A stretch of 64,000 nt of DNA from Scopulibacillus darangshiensis. GTDB lineage: Bacteria > Bacillota > Bacilli > Bacillales > Sporolactobacillaceae. Positions within the stretch are counted from its first letter, which is position 1. Every line of letters starts with the position of its first letter. Made by a program: the position numbers and the translations under genes. Positions 7,958 to 17,272 of the stretch are shown one piece after another. The notes beneath the pieces were generated by a model. The model had not been told where the DNA came from. It made no database searches and saw nothing but the letters and a program-made list of their open reading frames with translations. The DNA is taken from positions 27,532-91,531 of the forward strand of contig NZ_SLXK01000014.1 in NCBI RefSeq assembly GCF_004341035.1, given 5' to 3'.

Positions 7958-9223
7958 TTAACTCGTTTTTCTTTGTTTGGTGTTTTGAAAAACCTCCGGA
8001 TATCCATAGCTTCCATGTTCACTTAAATCCAAGCCAAGGGTTTCCTCTTCTTTTGTAACCCGAAGGCCATTCATTAATTTTTTCATGGCAAACAGTATGG
8101 CAAAAGATACTGTAAAAGCATATACACCGGATATGACGACTTCCATTACCTGAACGCCGAGTTGAGTTAGTCCTCCCCCATAAAACAAGCCTGGCAATCC
8201 AACTGTCGCAAGCTTCGGCGTTGCAAATAGCCCTGTAGATAATGTTCCCCAAATCCCGGGAACCCCATGAACGGAAATGGCATAAATCGGATCATCAATT
8301 CTTCGTTTTTCAACAAACCTCATACTGCAGAATACAAGGATTCCGGCAACGAAACCAATAACAACAGCAGCCCATGTTTCAACAAAGGCGCATGAAGCCG
8401 TGATTGCCACAAGTCCGGCAAGTGCCCCATTAAGCAATGTAGGTACGTCAGTTTTTCCTAACACGATCCAGGAAATGATTGAAGCGGCAACAACGCCCGC
8501 TGCAGCTGCTAAGTTGGTATTTATAGACACAAACCCAAAAAAGCCGTTATCGACCGAAATTGTACTGCCTGCATTAAAACCGAACCATCCGATCCATAAT
8601 ATCAGGACACCCAGGGCGGTAAAGACTTGATTATGCCCGTAAATATGATTCGCTGAGCCGTCCTTGTTGAACCTTCCGATCCTCGGCTTAAGGAGAATCG
8701 TCGCGGCAAATGCCGCCACGGCCCCGGTTAGGTGGACAACAGTTGAACCGGCGAAGTCTTGGCCGCCATGGTCGGCAAGCCACCCTCCTCCCCAAATCCA
8801 GTGAGCAATAACGGGGTAAACAAGTGCAGAAAACAGAATAGAGAAAACGAGATATACCGAAAGCTTCGCACGCTCAGCGAAACCGCCAAACGCAACAGTT
8901 AAAGATATCGCTGCGAACGCAAGCTGGAATAGAAAATATACAGAGGTTGAAAGCCCTAATCCTTTCATTACATAACCGGAATAGAAAAAGTCCGACAAAC
9001 CCACAAAGAGATTGCCATTTTTGCCGAAGATGAATCCGAAACCAATTGCCCAGAACACAAGCGCTGCAATACTGAATGTAAAAATCGTTTTCCCCGCAAT
9101 ATGACCGGCATTTTTCATCCGCGTTGATCCAGCCTCGAGCAAGATAAAACCGCCGAGCATGAAAATAACTAAAATCGCCGAAAGCATAACCCATACACTG
9201 TTCATAAGATATGTGACATCCAT
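7958..9223 (-). CDS. amtB: Ammonium transporter AmtB/NrgA
   Basis: Membrane channel for ammonium/ammonia uptake, 421 residues with about 11 hydrophobic helices, the normal family length. The N-terminal VWVMLSAILVIFMLGGFILLEAGSTR style region and later HLTGAVAAFAATILL and GVPGIWGT segments (conserved pore histidine regions) are characteristic. A perfect TnrA box and a -10 element precede it. No PII gene (nrgB/glnK) follows, unlike the B. subtilis nrgAB pair; tnrA occupies that position instead. Confidence 0.95.
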   Translation of the reverse strand: MDVTYLMNSVWVMLSAILVIFMLGGFILLEAGSTRMKNAGHIAGKTIFTFSIAALVFWAIGFGFIFGKNGNLFVGLSDFFYSGYVMKGLGLSTSVYFLFQLAFAAISLTVAFGGFAERAKLSVYLVFSILFSALVYPVIAHWIWGGGWLADHGGQDFAGSTVVHLTGAVAAFAATILLKPRIGRFNKDGSANHIYGHNQVFTALGVLILWIGWFGFNAGSTISVDNGFFGFVSINTNLAAAAGVVAASIISWIVLGKTDVPTLLNGALAGLVAITASCAFVETWAAVVIGFVAGILVFCSMRFVEKRRIDDPIYAISVHGVPGIWGTLSTGLFATPKLATVGLPGLFYGGGLTQLGVQVMEVVISGVYAFTVSFAILFAMKKLMNGLRVTKEEETLGLDLSEHGSYGYPEVFQNTKQRKTS

Positions 9224-9281
9224 GGTAAGGCCCCCCTAAAAAAGGATAACTTTTGATTTTGATAACTATTAACCTGGGTTT

Positions 9282-9287
9282 ATAGTA
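9282..9287 (-). promoter_or_regulatory. -10 element of the amtB promoter
   Basis: The minus strand reads TACTAT here. The implied start near 9275 puts the centre of the TnrA box at about -50, the distance known for TnrA-activated promoters. No good -35 is needed or seen. Confidence 0.65.
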
Positions 9288-9316
9288 AACTAGGGGAACA
9301 GAAAAGGCATGGTTGT

Positions 9317-9333
9317 TGTCAGATAATTTAACA
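9317..9333 (-). promoter_or_regulatory. TnrA box upstream of amtB
   Basis: TGTCAGATAATTTAACA matches the 17-base consensus TGTNANAWWWTNTNACA at every defined position. It is centred about 50 bases before the predicted amtB start, as in activated TnrA targets. The tnrA gene itself is the next gene downstream of amtB. Confidence 0.9.
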
Positions 9334-9433
9334 TAGAAATAATAATTTCTTTATAAACAATTCCATTGTATTTTTCAGTCACAAAAAATATAATGACAGG
9401 ATAGATTAATTTATTAGGCACAGGCAGGAATGG

Positions 9434-10417
9434 GTGATCACTTTGAAAGCTTTTATACTAGGCATTTTAGCTTCATTTTTCTTTGCTTTCACATTTATTC
9501 TGAACCGCTCAATGGAAATATCCGGGGGCAGCTGGCTATGGAGCGCATCCTTGCGTTTTATTTTTATGGTTCCTTTCCTTTTTATTATTGTTTCTTTCAG
9601 AAGAAACATCATGCCGCTTCTCAAAGGCATGGTTAAAAACCCGTTACCTTGGGTCATATGGAGTTTCTTTGGATTTGTACTCTTCTATGCCCCCATTACC
9701 TTTGCTGCGGCTTACGGACCGGGTTGGCTGACCGCAGGAACATGGCAATTGACGATTATTGCCGGCATGCTGCTCAGCCCATTATTCTATGAATGGCGCC
9801 AAACCGCAGACGGACTTATTAAAACAAGACAGTCCCTTGCTCTGAAGCCTTTGGCTGCCTCTTCTATAATCATCATTGGCGTTGCCCTAATGCAAGGGAA
9901 TAATATTCATGGCCTGTCTTGGCATCTTATCGTGACTAGTATGCTCCCTGTCATTGTTGCCGCGTTTTCTTATCCACTTGGCAACCGAAAAATGATGGAG
10001 GCGTGTAATGGAGAGTTTGACACTTACCAAAGAGTGCTTGGCATGACATTAGGCAGCCTGCCATTTTGGATCATAATGGCCATCATAGGGTGGGTCAAAA
10101 CTGGACCTCCCAGCTCAGGGCAATTAACTCAAACCTTTATTGTTGCTATCTGCTCAGGAGTCATAGCTACGGTCCTCTTTTTTATGGCAACAGATATGGT
10201 CAGAACAGAGCCTCATAAGCTGGCAGCGGTGGAAGCCACGCAATCCGGTGAAGTCATTTTCACATTATTAGGCGAAATAGTGCTTTTATCTGGAAATATA
10301 CCTTCATTATTGTCATTGACCGGTTTATTTTTGATCATAGCGGGGATGATTGTTAATAGTTTTGTCTCCAGTCAGCCAAATTCGACGCAAAAAAGGAAGA
10401 AATCCAGAACCGCTTAA
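9434..10417 (+). CDS. DMT-superfamily multidrug-resistance-type exporter
   Basis: Integral membrane protein of 327 residues with about ten hydrophobic helices, resembling the EmrE-like multidrug resistance efflux family of the drug/metabolite transporter superfamily. Motifs include the first helix FILGILASFFFAFTFILNRSMEISGGSW and the internal VEATQSGEVIFTLLGEI segment near the C-terminus. The GTG at 9434 has AGG a few bases upstream; TTG at 9443 is an alternative. It is divergent from amtB and followed by the helicase gene after about 75 bases. Substrate unknown. Confidence 0.78.
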   Translation: MITLKAFILGILASFFFAFTFILNRSMEISGGSWLWSASLRFIFMVPFLFIIVSFRRNIMPLLKGMVKNPLPWVIWSFFGFVLFYAPITFAAAYGPGWLTAGTWQLTIIAGMLLSPLFYEWRQTADGLIKTRQSLALKPLAASSIIIIGVALMQGNNIHGLSWHLIVTSMLPVIVAAFSYPLGNRKMMEACNGEFDTYQRVLGMTLGSLPFWIIMAIIGWVKTGPPSSGQLTQTFIVAICSGVIATVLFFMATDMVRTEPHKLAAVEATQSGEVIFTLLGEIVLLSGNIPSLLSLTGLFLIIAGMIVNSFVSSQPNSTQKRKKSRTA

Positions 10418-10493
10418 AACAGGCGTCATATGTCTGAATTTGGTATAATAAAAGTTCGTTTAACTATATCTTCTTAAAATTTGAGGGAAGTCT

Positions 10494-13400
10494 ATGCATG
10501 ATCATTTACAGATCACTTTTATCCCGACTATCGACGGTGACCGGAAGTTTTTTATCTGGCTGACTGACGAAGACGGGAAACCAAAAAAGAGAAAAAGCGG
10601 CGGCCTTTATAACGTTCTCCGATCCGATACGGAATGGCGTGAGGCCTTTCACTTAGAGCCCCCAATTAAATCTGAAGCAACATTCCAGGTGAACTCAGAA
10701 ATGATAACAACACCTGGGTTGTTATTTTCTATGAATCAGCTGTTTCGGGTCTTTAGGCACCCATCATTTAATAAAGAAATAAAATTCTCTTTTATATACG
10801 GTGAAACCGTCCCTTTCTTTAGGGAAATTGCTGGCGCATTGAAAATCTCATTGGAAAACGGACAATTCTATCCAGCCATGTACAATGTGGAGAAAGAGGG
10901 TGAAACCTACTTCTTCAGCCAATGGCTTCCCGTTTGCAGCCTTTACGAACAATCAGGATTAATGGCGGGTTGGCTAAAACAACTGCCGCCTGTTGCCCTT
11001 TCGGCAGAGATCTTATCCGAGATTAAAGTGATGCAATGGCTGCATCTGCTTATCAGCTATTGGACAGATGCCATCATTCGGCAAACAGCCGGACCCGCTT
11101 TTGACAGTGTGATTGACGAATGGCAAGAACAGCAAATAGCTGGTTATGATAGCGGCGCCGATTGGTTTCACCAGCTTATTTCAACCGAACCCGGTTTTGT
11201 TCAGGTCTCACACAATGTGGGAGAAATCAACGCACTTCAAGCGCTTGAAAGTACGATTAACAGCTGGACAGCAGCCATTTCGAAAGATCAGCCAAGCTAT
11301 TTAATTGAGTCACTAAAAGACTTTAAACAGAGCTTTATGCGCCCGCATATTACGCCTGAGGAACTGTCATTCCGCTTTAACCCGGAGAATCTTGAGGATC
11401 CCTTTGAGCGGGATAGTCCGTGGCATGTTGATTTGGTTGTTAACGGCCAGCAAAATGGCAGATCAGGTGTCTTCAGCCTTGATGACATCCTTTCAGGAAA
11501 CCCCAGAAATTTAATGTGGTTTTTTGAAAAATTGGAAGATGTACGCGGGGCAATGCCGGGATCCATCGCAAGAGAACTCTATGTTAACAGTGGTGAATCA
11601 ATGGTTCTATCCACAGAGGATGTTTATGAATTTTATCGGAACGAAAGCTTTTTGAATGACAATCTGATTGTGTTAAGCTTTCCATCATGGATGGAAGTTC
11701 GAAAATCTGATGAAGGGATCGATATGGACTTGGAGATAGATACCAAGTCTTCAATGTTTAGCCTGTCATCCATAATTAACTACAACTGGCGAATTTCTGT
11801 CGGGGATTTGTCACTTTCCGCTGAAGAATTTAAACAATTGGTGAAGCAGCAGCGCCCTTTCATTAAGCGGGGAAATGAATGGATACAGTTGCCATTTGAA
11901 CAAATGCTTGCAGCATACGGATCTTTGGATGAAACAGAATTACTCGTCGGCAGTAAACCGCGTGTACTGGACGCACTGCGATTAACAGCTGCCCGCCGCC
12001 GCAAACGAAAAAAAGATGTTAACCTAAAAATCGGAGCATCGCTTGAAAATTACTTGACCGCCCTCTTTAAAAAGCCGACAAAAAATTTAACAGTCCCTTT
12101 ATCCTTTAAAGGGGAGCTCCGTCCCTACCAGAAAACAGGATTTACTTGGCTTGCGCACTTGGAGGAAAAAGGTGTCGGCGGGTGTCTGGCTGATGATATG
12201 GGGCTTGGAAAAACTATCCAGACAATCGCATATCTTGCCCGGATTCTTGACCAAAAAAAAGGACCGGCATTAATCATTTGTCCAACATCCTTGATGGGAA
12301 ATTGGATGAGGGAAATCAACAGCTTTGCACCTAATCTGCGCGTGTACAGCCACCACGGGACCGCACGATACTCTTCCGATCATTTTCAAGAGGCATTGGA
12401 ACGGTTTGATATTATTATCACAAGTTACACACTTTTCACAAGAGAGATAGAGCACCTTTCCAAATATGTGTGGTCAAGCGCTGTTTTAGATGAAGCCCAG
12501 GCGATCAAAAATCCACAAACGAAAAAAAGTAGAGCTGTCCGCCAGATCAACGCCCGCCACAGGGTTGTTTTAACGGGAACACCCATTGAAAATCGTTTGG
12601 AAGAACTATGGTCTATCATGGAATTTCTTAATCCCGGCTATCTCGGTTCGTTAAAAGGTTTCCGGGAAAAATTCGCCCGTCCGATCGAAAAGAATAATGA
12701 TCAAGCGAAGGCAAAGCTTTTGACACAAATGATCCAGCCGTTCCTTCTGCGCCGGGAGAAAACCGACAAACGCATCATCAAAGATTTACCGGAAAAGCAG
12801 GAAACCAAAGAATTATGTTATTTAAGCAAAGCGCAAGCCACTCTGTATCAATCTGTTGTGGATCAATTGGTGCAAAAGGTTTCTCAATCAGAGGGCATGA
12901 AAAGAAAAGGCATGATTTTGTCAACGCTGACCAAGTTAAAACAAGTCTGTGATCACCCGTCATTGGTCGCTGATGACACCCAAGGCGAGGATTCTGGCAA
13001 AATGACGCGGTTATTTGAAATTGTTGATGCCCTATTTGAGAAAAATGAAAAAGTACTCGTATTTACCCAATATGTGAAAATGGGAAAGCTGCTTATCGAG
13101 CGCGTGGCAAAACGCCACTCTGATGCTAAGGTGTTTTTCTTGCATGGCAGCCTGACACCTGAAAAACGTGAAAAAATGATCCGCGCTTTCCGATCTAACG
13201 AGAATGAAAAGACATTGTTCGTTCTTTCATTAAAGGCAGGCGGACTCGGCCTCAACTTAACTGAAGCCAATCATGTCATTCATTATGATCGCTGGTGGAA
13301 CCCGGCTGTTGAAGATCAGGCGACAGACCGCGCTTACCGAATTGGCCAGCACCGCAACGTCCAAGTCCACAAGCTAATATGTGAAGGAACCTTGGAGCAG

Positions 13401-13535
13401 CGGATTGATGAACTAATCGAGAAAAAGAAGGGATTAAGCAAACAAATTCTTGGCAAAGGAGAAGGATGGATTACTGAATTGACTGATAAGGAAATCTATG
13501 AATTAATCCGCTTAAGGGAGAAGGTGATGTCGTGA
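10494..13535 (+). CDS. ywqA: SNF2-family DNA-dependent ATPase/helicase (YwqA type)
   Basis: Large Swi2/Snf2 ATPase of 1013 residues, predicted to move along or remodel protein-DNA complexes. The N-terminal half is the bacterial SNF2-associated region; the motor starts near residue 545 with RPYQKTGFTWL, Walker A DDMGLGKT (about 566-573), DEAQ (about 666), GTPIENR, and the C-terminal helicase motifs GGLGLNL and the SNF2 signature DRAYRIGQHR (about 945). It overlaps the next gene, which carries a SWIM zinc finger; this pairing is common for bacterial YwqA-like proteins and suggests the two act together. No nuclease domain is seen. Confidence 0.93.
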   Translation: MHDHLQITFIPTIDGDRKFFIWLTDEDGKPKKRKSGGLYNVLRSDTEWREAFHLEPPIKSEATFQVNSEMITTPGLLFSMNQLFRVFRHPSFNKEIKFSFIYGETVPFFREIAGALKISLENGQFYPAMYNVEKEGETYFFSQWLPVCSLYEQSGLMAGWLKQLPPVALSAEILSEIKVMQWLHLLISYWTDAIIRQTAGPAFDSVIDEWQEQQIAGYDSGADWFHQLISTEPGFVQVSHNVGEINALQALESTINSWTAAISKDQPSYLIESLKDFKQSFMRPHITPEELSFRFNPENLEDPFERDSPWHVDLVVNGQQNGRSGVFSLDDILSGNPRNLMWFFEKLEDVRGAMPGSIARELYVNSGESMVLSTEDVYEFYRNESFLNDNLIVLSFPSWMEVRKSDEGIDMDLEIDTKSSMFSLSSIINYNWRISVGDLSLSAEEFKQLVKQQRPFIKRGNEWIQLPFEQMLAAYGSLDETELLVGSKPRVLDALRLTAARRRKRKKDVNLKIGASLENYLTALFKKPTKNLTVPLSFKGELRPYQKTGFTWLAHLEEKGVGGCLADDMGLGKTIQTIAYLARILDQKKGPALIICPTSLMGNWMREINSFAPNLRVYSHHGTARYSSDHFQEALERFDIIITSYTLFTREIEHLSKYVWSSAVLDEAQAIKNPQTKKSRAVRQINARHRVVLTGTPIENRLEELWSIMEFLNPGYLGSLKGFREKFARPIEKNNDQAKAKLLTQMIQPFLLRREKTDKRIIKDLPEKQETKELCYLSKAQATLYQSVVDQLVQKVSQSEGMKRKGMILSTLTKLKQVCDHPSLVADDTQGEDSGKMTRLFEIVDALFEKNEKVLVFTQYVKMGKLLIERVAKRHSDAKVFFLHGSLTPEKREKMIRAFRSNENEKTLFVLSLKAGGLGLNLTEANHVIHYDRWWNPAVEDQATDRAYRIGQHRNVQVHKLICEGTLEQRIDELIEKKKGLSKQILGKGEGWITELTDKEIYELIRLREKVMS

Positions 13536-14095
13536 TGGGTGTTGATTCTATAATTTATGATGGGGAACTTGTTGACTGGCTGAAGGCTTTCTTCAGCTAT
13601 ACTGAAAGAAGGCGCCTTGGCCGGGGGCAAACACTTTATCAGGAGGATGCGGTCATCGATTTTCACTTAACCGAAGAAGGGTTTAAAGCACATATCCATG
13701 GCAGCCGATTTAAACCATACCTCGTAAAAGCGACATTTGATGACACCCTTCCTAATCCCGCGGATGTTCAGCTTGATTGTTCATGCCCAGATAGTGCAGA
13801 ACCCTGTAAACATGCCATCTGCGCAGTCATCCATTGGGTTGTTGTGATGGATAACCAAAGATCCAATAAGTGGAATTTAAAGGACATTAATAGATTGAAC
13901 TCGTTTTCCAGAAGGAGAACCGCGGATGCCCCTGGGAATATTACAGCTCTAGGTAAGCTGCAGGGGCTCGCTTCGGAGGGGCCACCCGCTGCGGATCAAT
14001 TTAGTGATGCCGTCTTTTGGCATGTCCATCCTGATTTAAATGATTTGATGAAAGGTATTTATACGGTGGTTAAAAGGGATCTTGAGAGGATGTAA
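13532..14095 (+). CDS. SWIM zinc-finger protein, short YwqB-like partner
   Basis: Contains the SWIM zinc-binding motif CSCPDSAEPCKH near residues 83-94 (CxC-x6-CxH), a small domain that binds DNA or proteins. The gene overlaps the helicase stop codon by four bases (GTGA), implying translational coupling. At 187 residues it is short compared with SWIM proteins that usually accompany SNF2 helicases in Bacillus, and the sequence past the SWIM motif shows no known domain, so it could be a truncated version. No frameshifted continuation is evident downstream. Confidence 0.82.
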   Translation: MMGVDSIIYDGELVDWLKAFFSYTERRRLGRGQTLYQEDAVIDFHLTEEGFKAHIHGSRFKPYLVKATFDDTLPNPADVQLDCSCPDSAEPCKHAICAVIHWVVVMDNQRSNKWNLKDINRLNSFSRRRTADAPGNITALGKLQGLASEGPPAADQFSDAVFWHVHPDLNDLMKGIYTVVKRDLERM

Positions 14096-14170
14096 CAAAA
14101 GAGTTACTCCGAAGTCGGCATTAATTAATCCACTTTACCAATATTGATTTTCCCATAAGCCTTTGCTTCT

Positions 14171-14197
14171 CATAAAGTTTATACTTTCTGATTAACT
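14171..14197. repeat. Dispersed palindromic repeat, module B
   Basis: Contains AAAGTTTATACTTTCTG followed by ATTAACT, matching copies at 7521 and 33476. It lies between convergent genes immediately before their shared terminator. Confidence 0.75.
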
Positions 14198-14236
14198 AAG
14201 AAAGGCACTGACCCTAATCGGGCCAGTGCCTTTCTT
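14198..14236. terminator. Bidirectional terminator between the SWIM gene and ilvA
   Basis: AAGAAAGGCACTG pairs perfectly with CAGTGCCTTTCTT across a 13-base loop. T-rich flanks are present on both strands, and the two genes converge here. Confidence 0.85.
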
Positions 14237-14239
14237 CAT

Positions 14240-15208
14240 TCAGCCTATTTTCCGCAAATTCTCTATAGGTTTTGCCAGGCTTTTATAATATGGGAATTTA
14301 GCGACATCAGCATTACCGCCGCTTATAATAATCCCCGCCTTTTTGCCCTTTAATGCAAGCTTTCCGCAAAGGACGGCAGCTAATGCTGCGGCGCCGGCGC
14401 CTTCGACAAACGCCTTTTCCCTCTCAAGCATCATAACCATAGCTAAGGCAATTTCCGCATCCGTTACAGTTACCATGTCATCGACAAAATGTTGAATGAT
14501 AGGATAAGTGATCATGCCAGTTTCTTTAACAGCTATCCCGTCCGCGATGCTGTTAACCCTGGATAACCGTGCGCTGCCCTTTCCGGTAAAACGATTAAAG
14601 GTTGCTGCTGCTCCTGATGATTGGACCCCTACAACCCGAACTCCTGGATAAATGCTTTTTATCAAAGCGGCTATCCCGGAAATTAATCCGCCGCCGCCGA
14701 CTGGGACGACGATCGTGCCCAAATCAGGGGCTTGCTGCATCATTTCTAAAGCGAGGGTTCCCTGACCGGCCATGACATCAAAATCATCAAACGCATGAAC
14801 GAACGCCCGGTCATTTTCCTCTTGATCGCGCATCGCAGCCTCATAAGCCTCTTGATAGGACTCACCTATTAAAACGGCTTCGGCGCCATATGATTGAGTG
14901 GCATTAACTTTGGCAAGCGGTGTTTTTTCAGGCATATAAATCTTTGCCTTCACACCCCTTTTCGCTGCACTTAAGGCGACGCCCTGAGCATGATTTCCCG
15001 CGGAAGCAGCAATAATTCCTCTAGCCGCTTCTTCATCGGTTAATGACATGACCTTATTTAAGGCACCCCTAAGCTTAAAAGAGCCTGTGCGCTGCAGATT
15101 TTCCATCTTAAAATAAAGATTCGCCCCAGTTAATTGATTAAAGGTGGCAGATTGCCGCATAGGCGTCCGGTGAATAACCGGCAAAATATTCTCCATTGCA
15201 TTGATCAC
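14240..15208 (-). CDS. ilvA: Threonine ammonia-lyase (threonine dehydratase), short form
   Basis: Converts threonine to 2-oxobutanoate, the first committed step to isoleucine; PLP enzyme. The PLP lysine is in TGSFKLRG (Lys45), the glycine-rich phosphate loop is VPVGGGGLISG, and SAGNHAQG is present. Only 322 residues are encoded, so the C-terminal ACT-like domain that gives isoleucine feedback in the ~420-residue biosynthetic form is absent. It is last in the ilv-leu cluster. The start is unclear: GTG 15208 has no good ribosome site, and the in-frame codons upstream read like a natural N-terminus (GDFLQANQ) but lack a start codon, suggesting a small indel. Confidence 0.9.
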   Translation of the reverse strand: MINAMENILPVIHRTPMRQSATFNQLTGANLYFKMENLQRTGSFKLRGALNKVMSLTDEEAARGIIAASAGNHAQGVALSAAKRGVKAKIYMPEKTPLAKVNATQSYGAEAVLIGESYQEAYEAAMRDQEENDRAFVHAFDDFDVMAGQGTLALEMMQQAPDLGTIVVPVGGGGLISGIAALIKSIYPGVRVVGVQSSGAAATFNRFTGKGSARLSRVNSIADGIAVKETGMITYPIIQHFVDDMVTVTDAEIALAMVMMLEREKAFVEGAGAAALAAVLCGKLALKGKKAGIIISGGNADVAKFPYYKSLAKPIENLRKIG

Positions 15209-15239
15209 TTGGTTCGCTTGTAAGAAATCCCCAACACCT

Positions 15240-15833
15240 TCACCATCCCGTCGTTAATTGTTTTTGTTCATAATGAGAAATTTGATTTTCGAATGTCAAC
15301 GTCATCGAAATTTCATCCAAGCCGTTTAACAGCATTTCTTTGTGATACGGATCAATCTGAAATTCTCTTTTAAAGTCCTTGTGTTCTACCGTTTGATTTT
15401 CAAGGCTGATATGAAGATTAAAGCCCGGGCTTTTCGCCTTCTGAATAAGCTCCTCCACATCCTTTTCATTTAAAACGATAGGCAGCAGACCGTTTTTAAA
15501 ACAGTTATTATAAAATATATCTGCAAAGCTCGGTGCAATGATAACTTTAAAGCCAAAGTCGGAAAGTGCCCATGGCGCATGCTCCCGAGATGATCCGCAG
15601 CCAAAATTATGTCCCGAAACCAGAATGGAAGCTTCCTGATATTGGTCGGCATTTAATAAAAATTCGGCGCGCTTTTGTCCATTTTCATCAAAACGCCAAT
15701 GGTAAAACAGACATTCACCGAACCCTTGCCTTTCAATCCGCTTTAAAAATTGCTTCGGAATGATTTGGTCAGTATCAACATTTGTTCGCTCAAGAGGATA
15801 GACCAGCCCCTTATATTCACGAAATGGTTCCAT
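15240..15833 (-). CDS. leuD: 3-isopropylmalate dehydratase small subunit
   Basis: Small subunit of isopropylmalate isomerase, acting with LeuC in leucine synthesis. Visible motifs are YPLERTNVDTDQIIPKQFLKRI near the N-terminus and SGHNFGCGSSREHAPWAL near residues 73-90, the substrate-recognition loop. The 197-residue length is normal. It follows leuC by 14 bases and precedes ilvA by about 31, so it belongs to the same transcript. Its stop overlaps an ATG that opens a short out-of-frame ORF in front of ilvA. Confidence 0.96.
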   Translation of the reverse strand: MEPFREYKGLVYPLERTNVDTDQIIPKQFLKRIERQGFGECLFYHWRFDENGQKRAEFLLNADQYQEASILVSGHNFGCGSSREHAPWALSDFGFKVIIAPSFADIFYNNCFKNGLLPIVLNEKDVEELIQKAKSPGFNLHISLENQTVEHKDFKREFQIDPYHKEMLLNGLDEISMTLTFENQISHYEQKQLTTGW

Positions 15834-15847
15834 AGCGTGTCCCTCCC

Positions 15848-17263
15848 CTATTGATAAACCTTGCCGAACTGTCTGACATCAACAAATTTGCCGGCAACCG
15901 CAGCCGCCGCGGCCATCGCAGGACTGACAAGATGAGTGCGTGCCCCGCTTCCCTGTCTCCCTTCGAAGTTTCGGTTTGAGGTCGACGCACAGCGCCCGCC
16001 TGCAGGGACAACATCATTATTCATCGCGAGACACATGCTGCAGCCGGATTCCCGCCATTCAAAGCCGGCATCTGTAAAAATTTTGTCTAATCCAAGAGCC
16101 TCGGCCTGCTCCTTTACCGTATTAGAACCAGGGACAACCAATGCTCTTACGCCATCGTGGACACGCTGACCTATGATCACTTCAGCGGCAGCCTTTAAAT
16201 CACTTAATCTAGAATTTGTACATGAACCGATAAAAACATGGTCGACAGCGATATCTTTAATAGCCGTTCCTTCTTTAAGTCCCATATAATCTAGTGCTTG
16301 CTCTATCGCTTCACGATCTTCTTTTTTGTCGTAATGATCAGGAATCGGTACGCAATCGCTGACAGAAGCACCCATTGAGGGATTCGTTCCCCATGTCACT
16401 TGTGGTTCGACATCGTCGGCATTGATCTCAATCGTACGGTCATATTCCGCCCCAGGATCCGTCGCTAACGTCTTCCAGCGTTCTATAGCAGCATCAAAGC
16501 TATCGGCGTCAGGTGCATATTTTCTTCCCTTTAAATAGTCAAAAGTCGTCTTATCGGGGCTGATCAATCCTGCTCTTGCCCCCGCTTCAATTGACATATT
16601 GCAAACCGTCATCCGTTCCTCCATCGACAATTGCCGGATTGCTTCTCCCGTATACTCTACGACCGAGCCTGTTCCGACATCGACACCAAATTTGGCAATG
16701 ACAGCAAGGATGAGATCCTTAGCTGTCACGCCTAGTCCAAGCTCTCCGTTAACCTTAATCTGAAGGGTCTTTGGACGTTTTTGCCACAATGTCTGTGTCG
16801 CTAGCGTGTGTTCAACCTCGCTCGTGCCAATACCGAAGGCCAGAGCACCGAAGGCACCATGGGTCGATGTATGACTGTCACCGCAAACAATTGTTTTGCC
16901 TGGTTGTGTCAAACCAAGTTGTGGACCGATCACATGAACAATCCCTTGATCAGGATGGTCGATATCCGCTAATGGAATGCCGAATTCATCACAGTTCTTC
17001 TGTAATGTTGTCATTTGTTTTGCCGCTATATCATCGGTGATCAGTCGGCCCTTTGTCGTTGGAACATTATGATCGACTGTTGCATAGGTCAAATCGGGTC
17101 TTCTAACTTTCCGGTTTTTTATCCTCAAACCTTCAAACGCCTGCGGCGATGTCACCTCATGGACAAGATGAAGATCAATATAAAGCAGATCAGGCTTACC
17201 CTCTTCCCTATGAACAATATGCTGTTCCCATATTTTGTCGATTATTGTTTTTGGTTGCATCAT
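15848..17263 (-). CDS. leuC: 3-isopropylmalate dehydratase large subunit
   Basis: Aconitase-family [4Fe-4S] subunit that isomerises 2- and 3-isopropylmalate. Cluster cysteines lie in [11 protein letters not shown] and in the [10 protein letters not shown] segment; [25 protein letters not shown] is the conserved N-terminal region. Length 471 residues, as expected. It starts at tandem ATGs nine bases after leuB and is followed by leuD, so subunits are made together. Confidence 0.97.
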   Translation of the reverse strand: MMQPKTIIDKIWEQHIVHREEGKPDLLYIDLHLVHEVTSPQAFEGLRIKNRKVRRPDLTYATVDHNVPTTKGRLITDDIAAKQMTTLQKNCDEFGIPLADIDHPDQGIVHVIGPQLGLTQPGKTIVCGDSHTSTHGAFGALAFGIGTSEVEHTLATQTLWQKRPKTLQIKVNGELGLGVTAKDLILAVIAKFGVDVGTGSVVEYTGEAIRQLSMEERMTVCNMSIEAGARAGLISPDKTTFDYLKGRKYAPDADSFDAAIERWKTLATDPGAEYDRTIEINADDVEPQVTWGTNPSMGASVSDCVPIPDHYDKKEDREAIEQALDYMGLKEGTAIKDIAVDHVFIGSCTNSRLSDLKAAAEVIIGQRVHDGVRALVVPGSNTVKEQAEALGLDKIFTDAGFEWRESGCSMCLAMNNDVVPAGGRCASTSNRNFEGRQGSGARTHLVSPAMAAAAAVAGKFVDVRQFGKVYQ

Positions 17264-17272
17264 AATCCTCCT

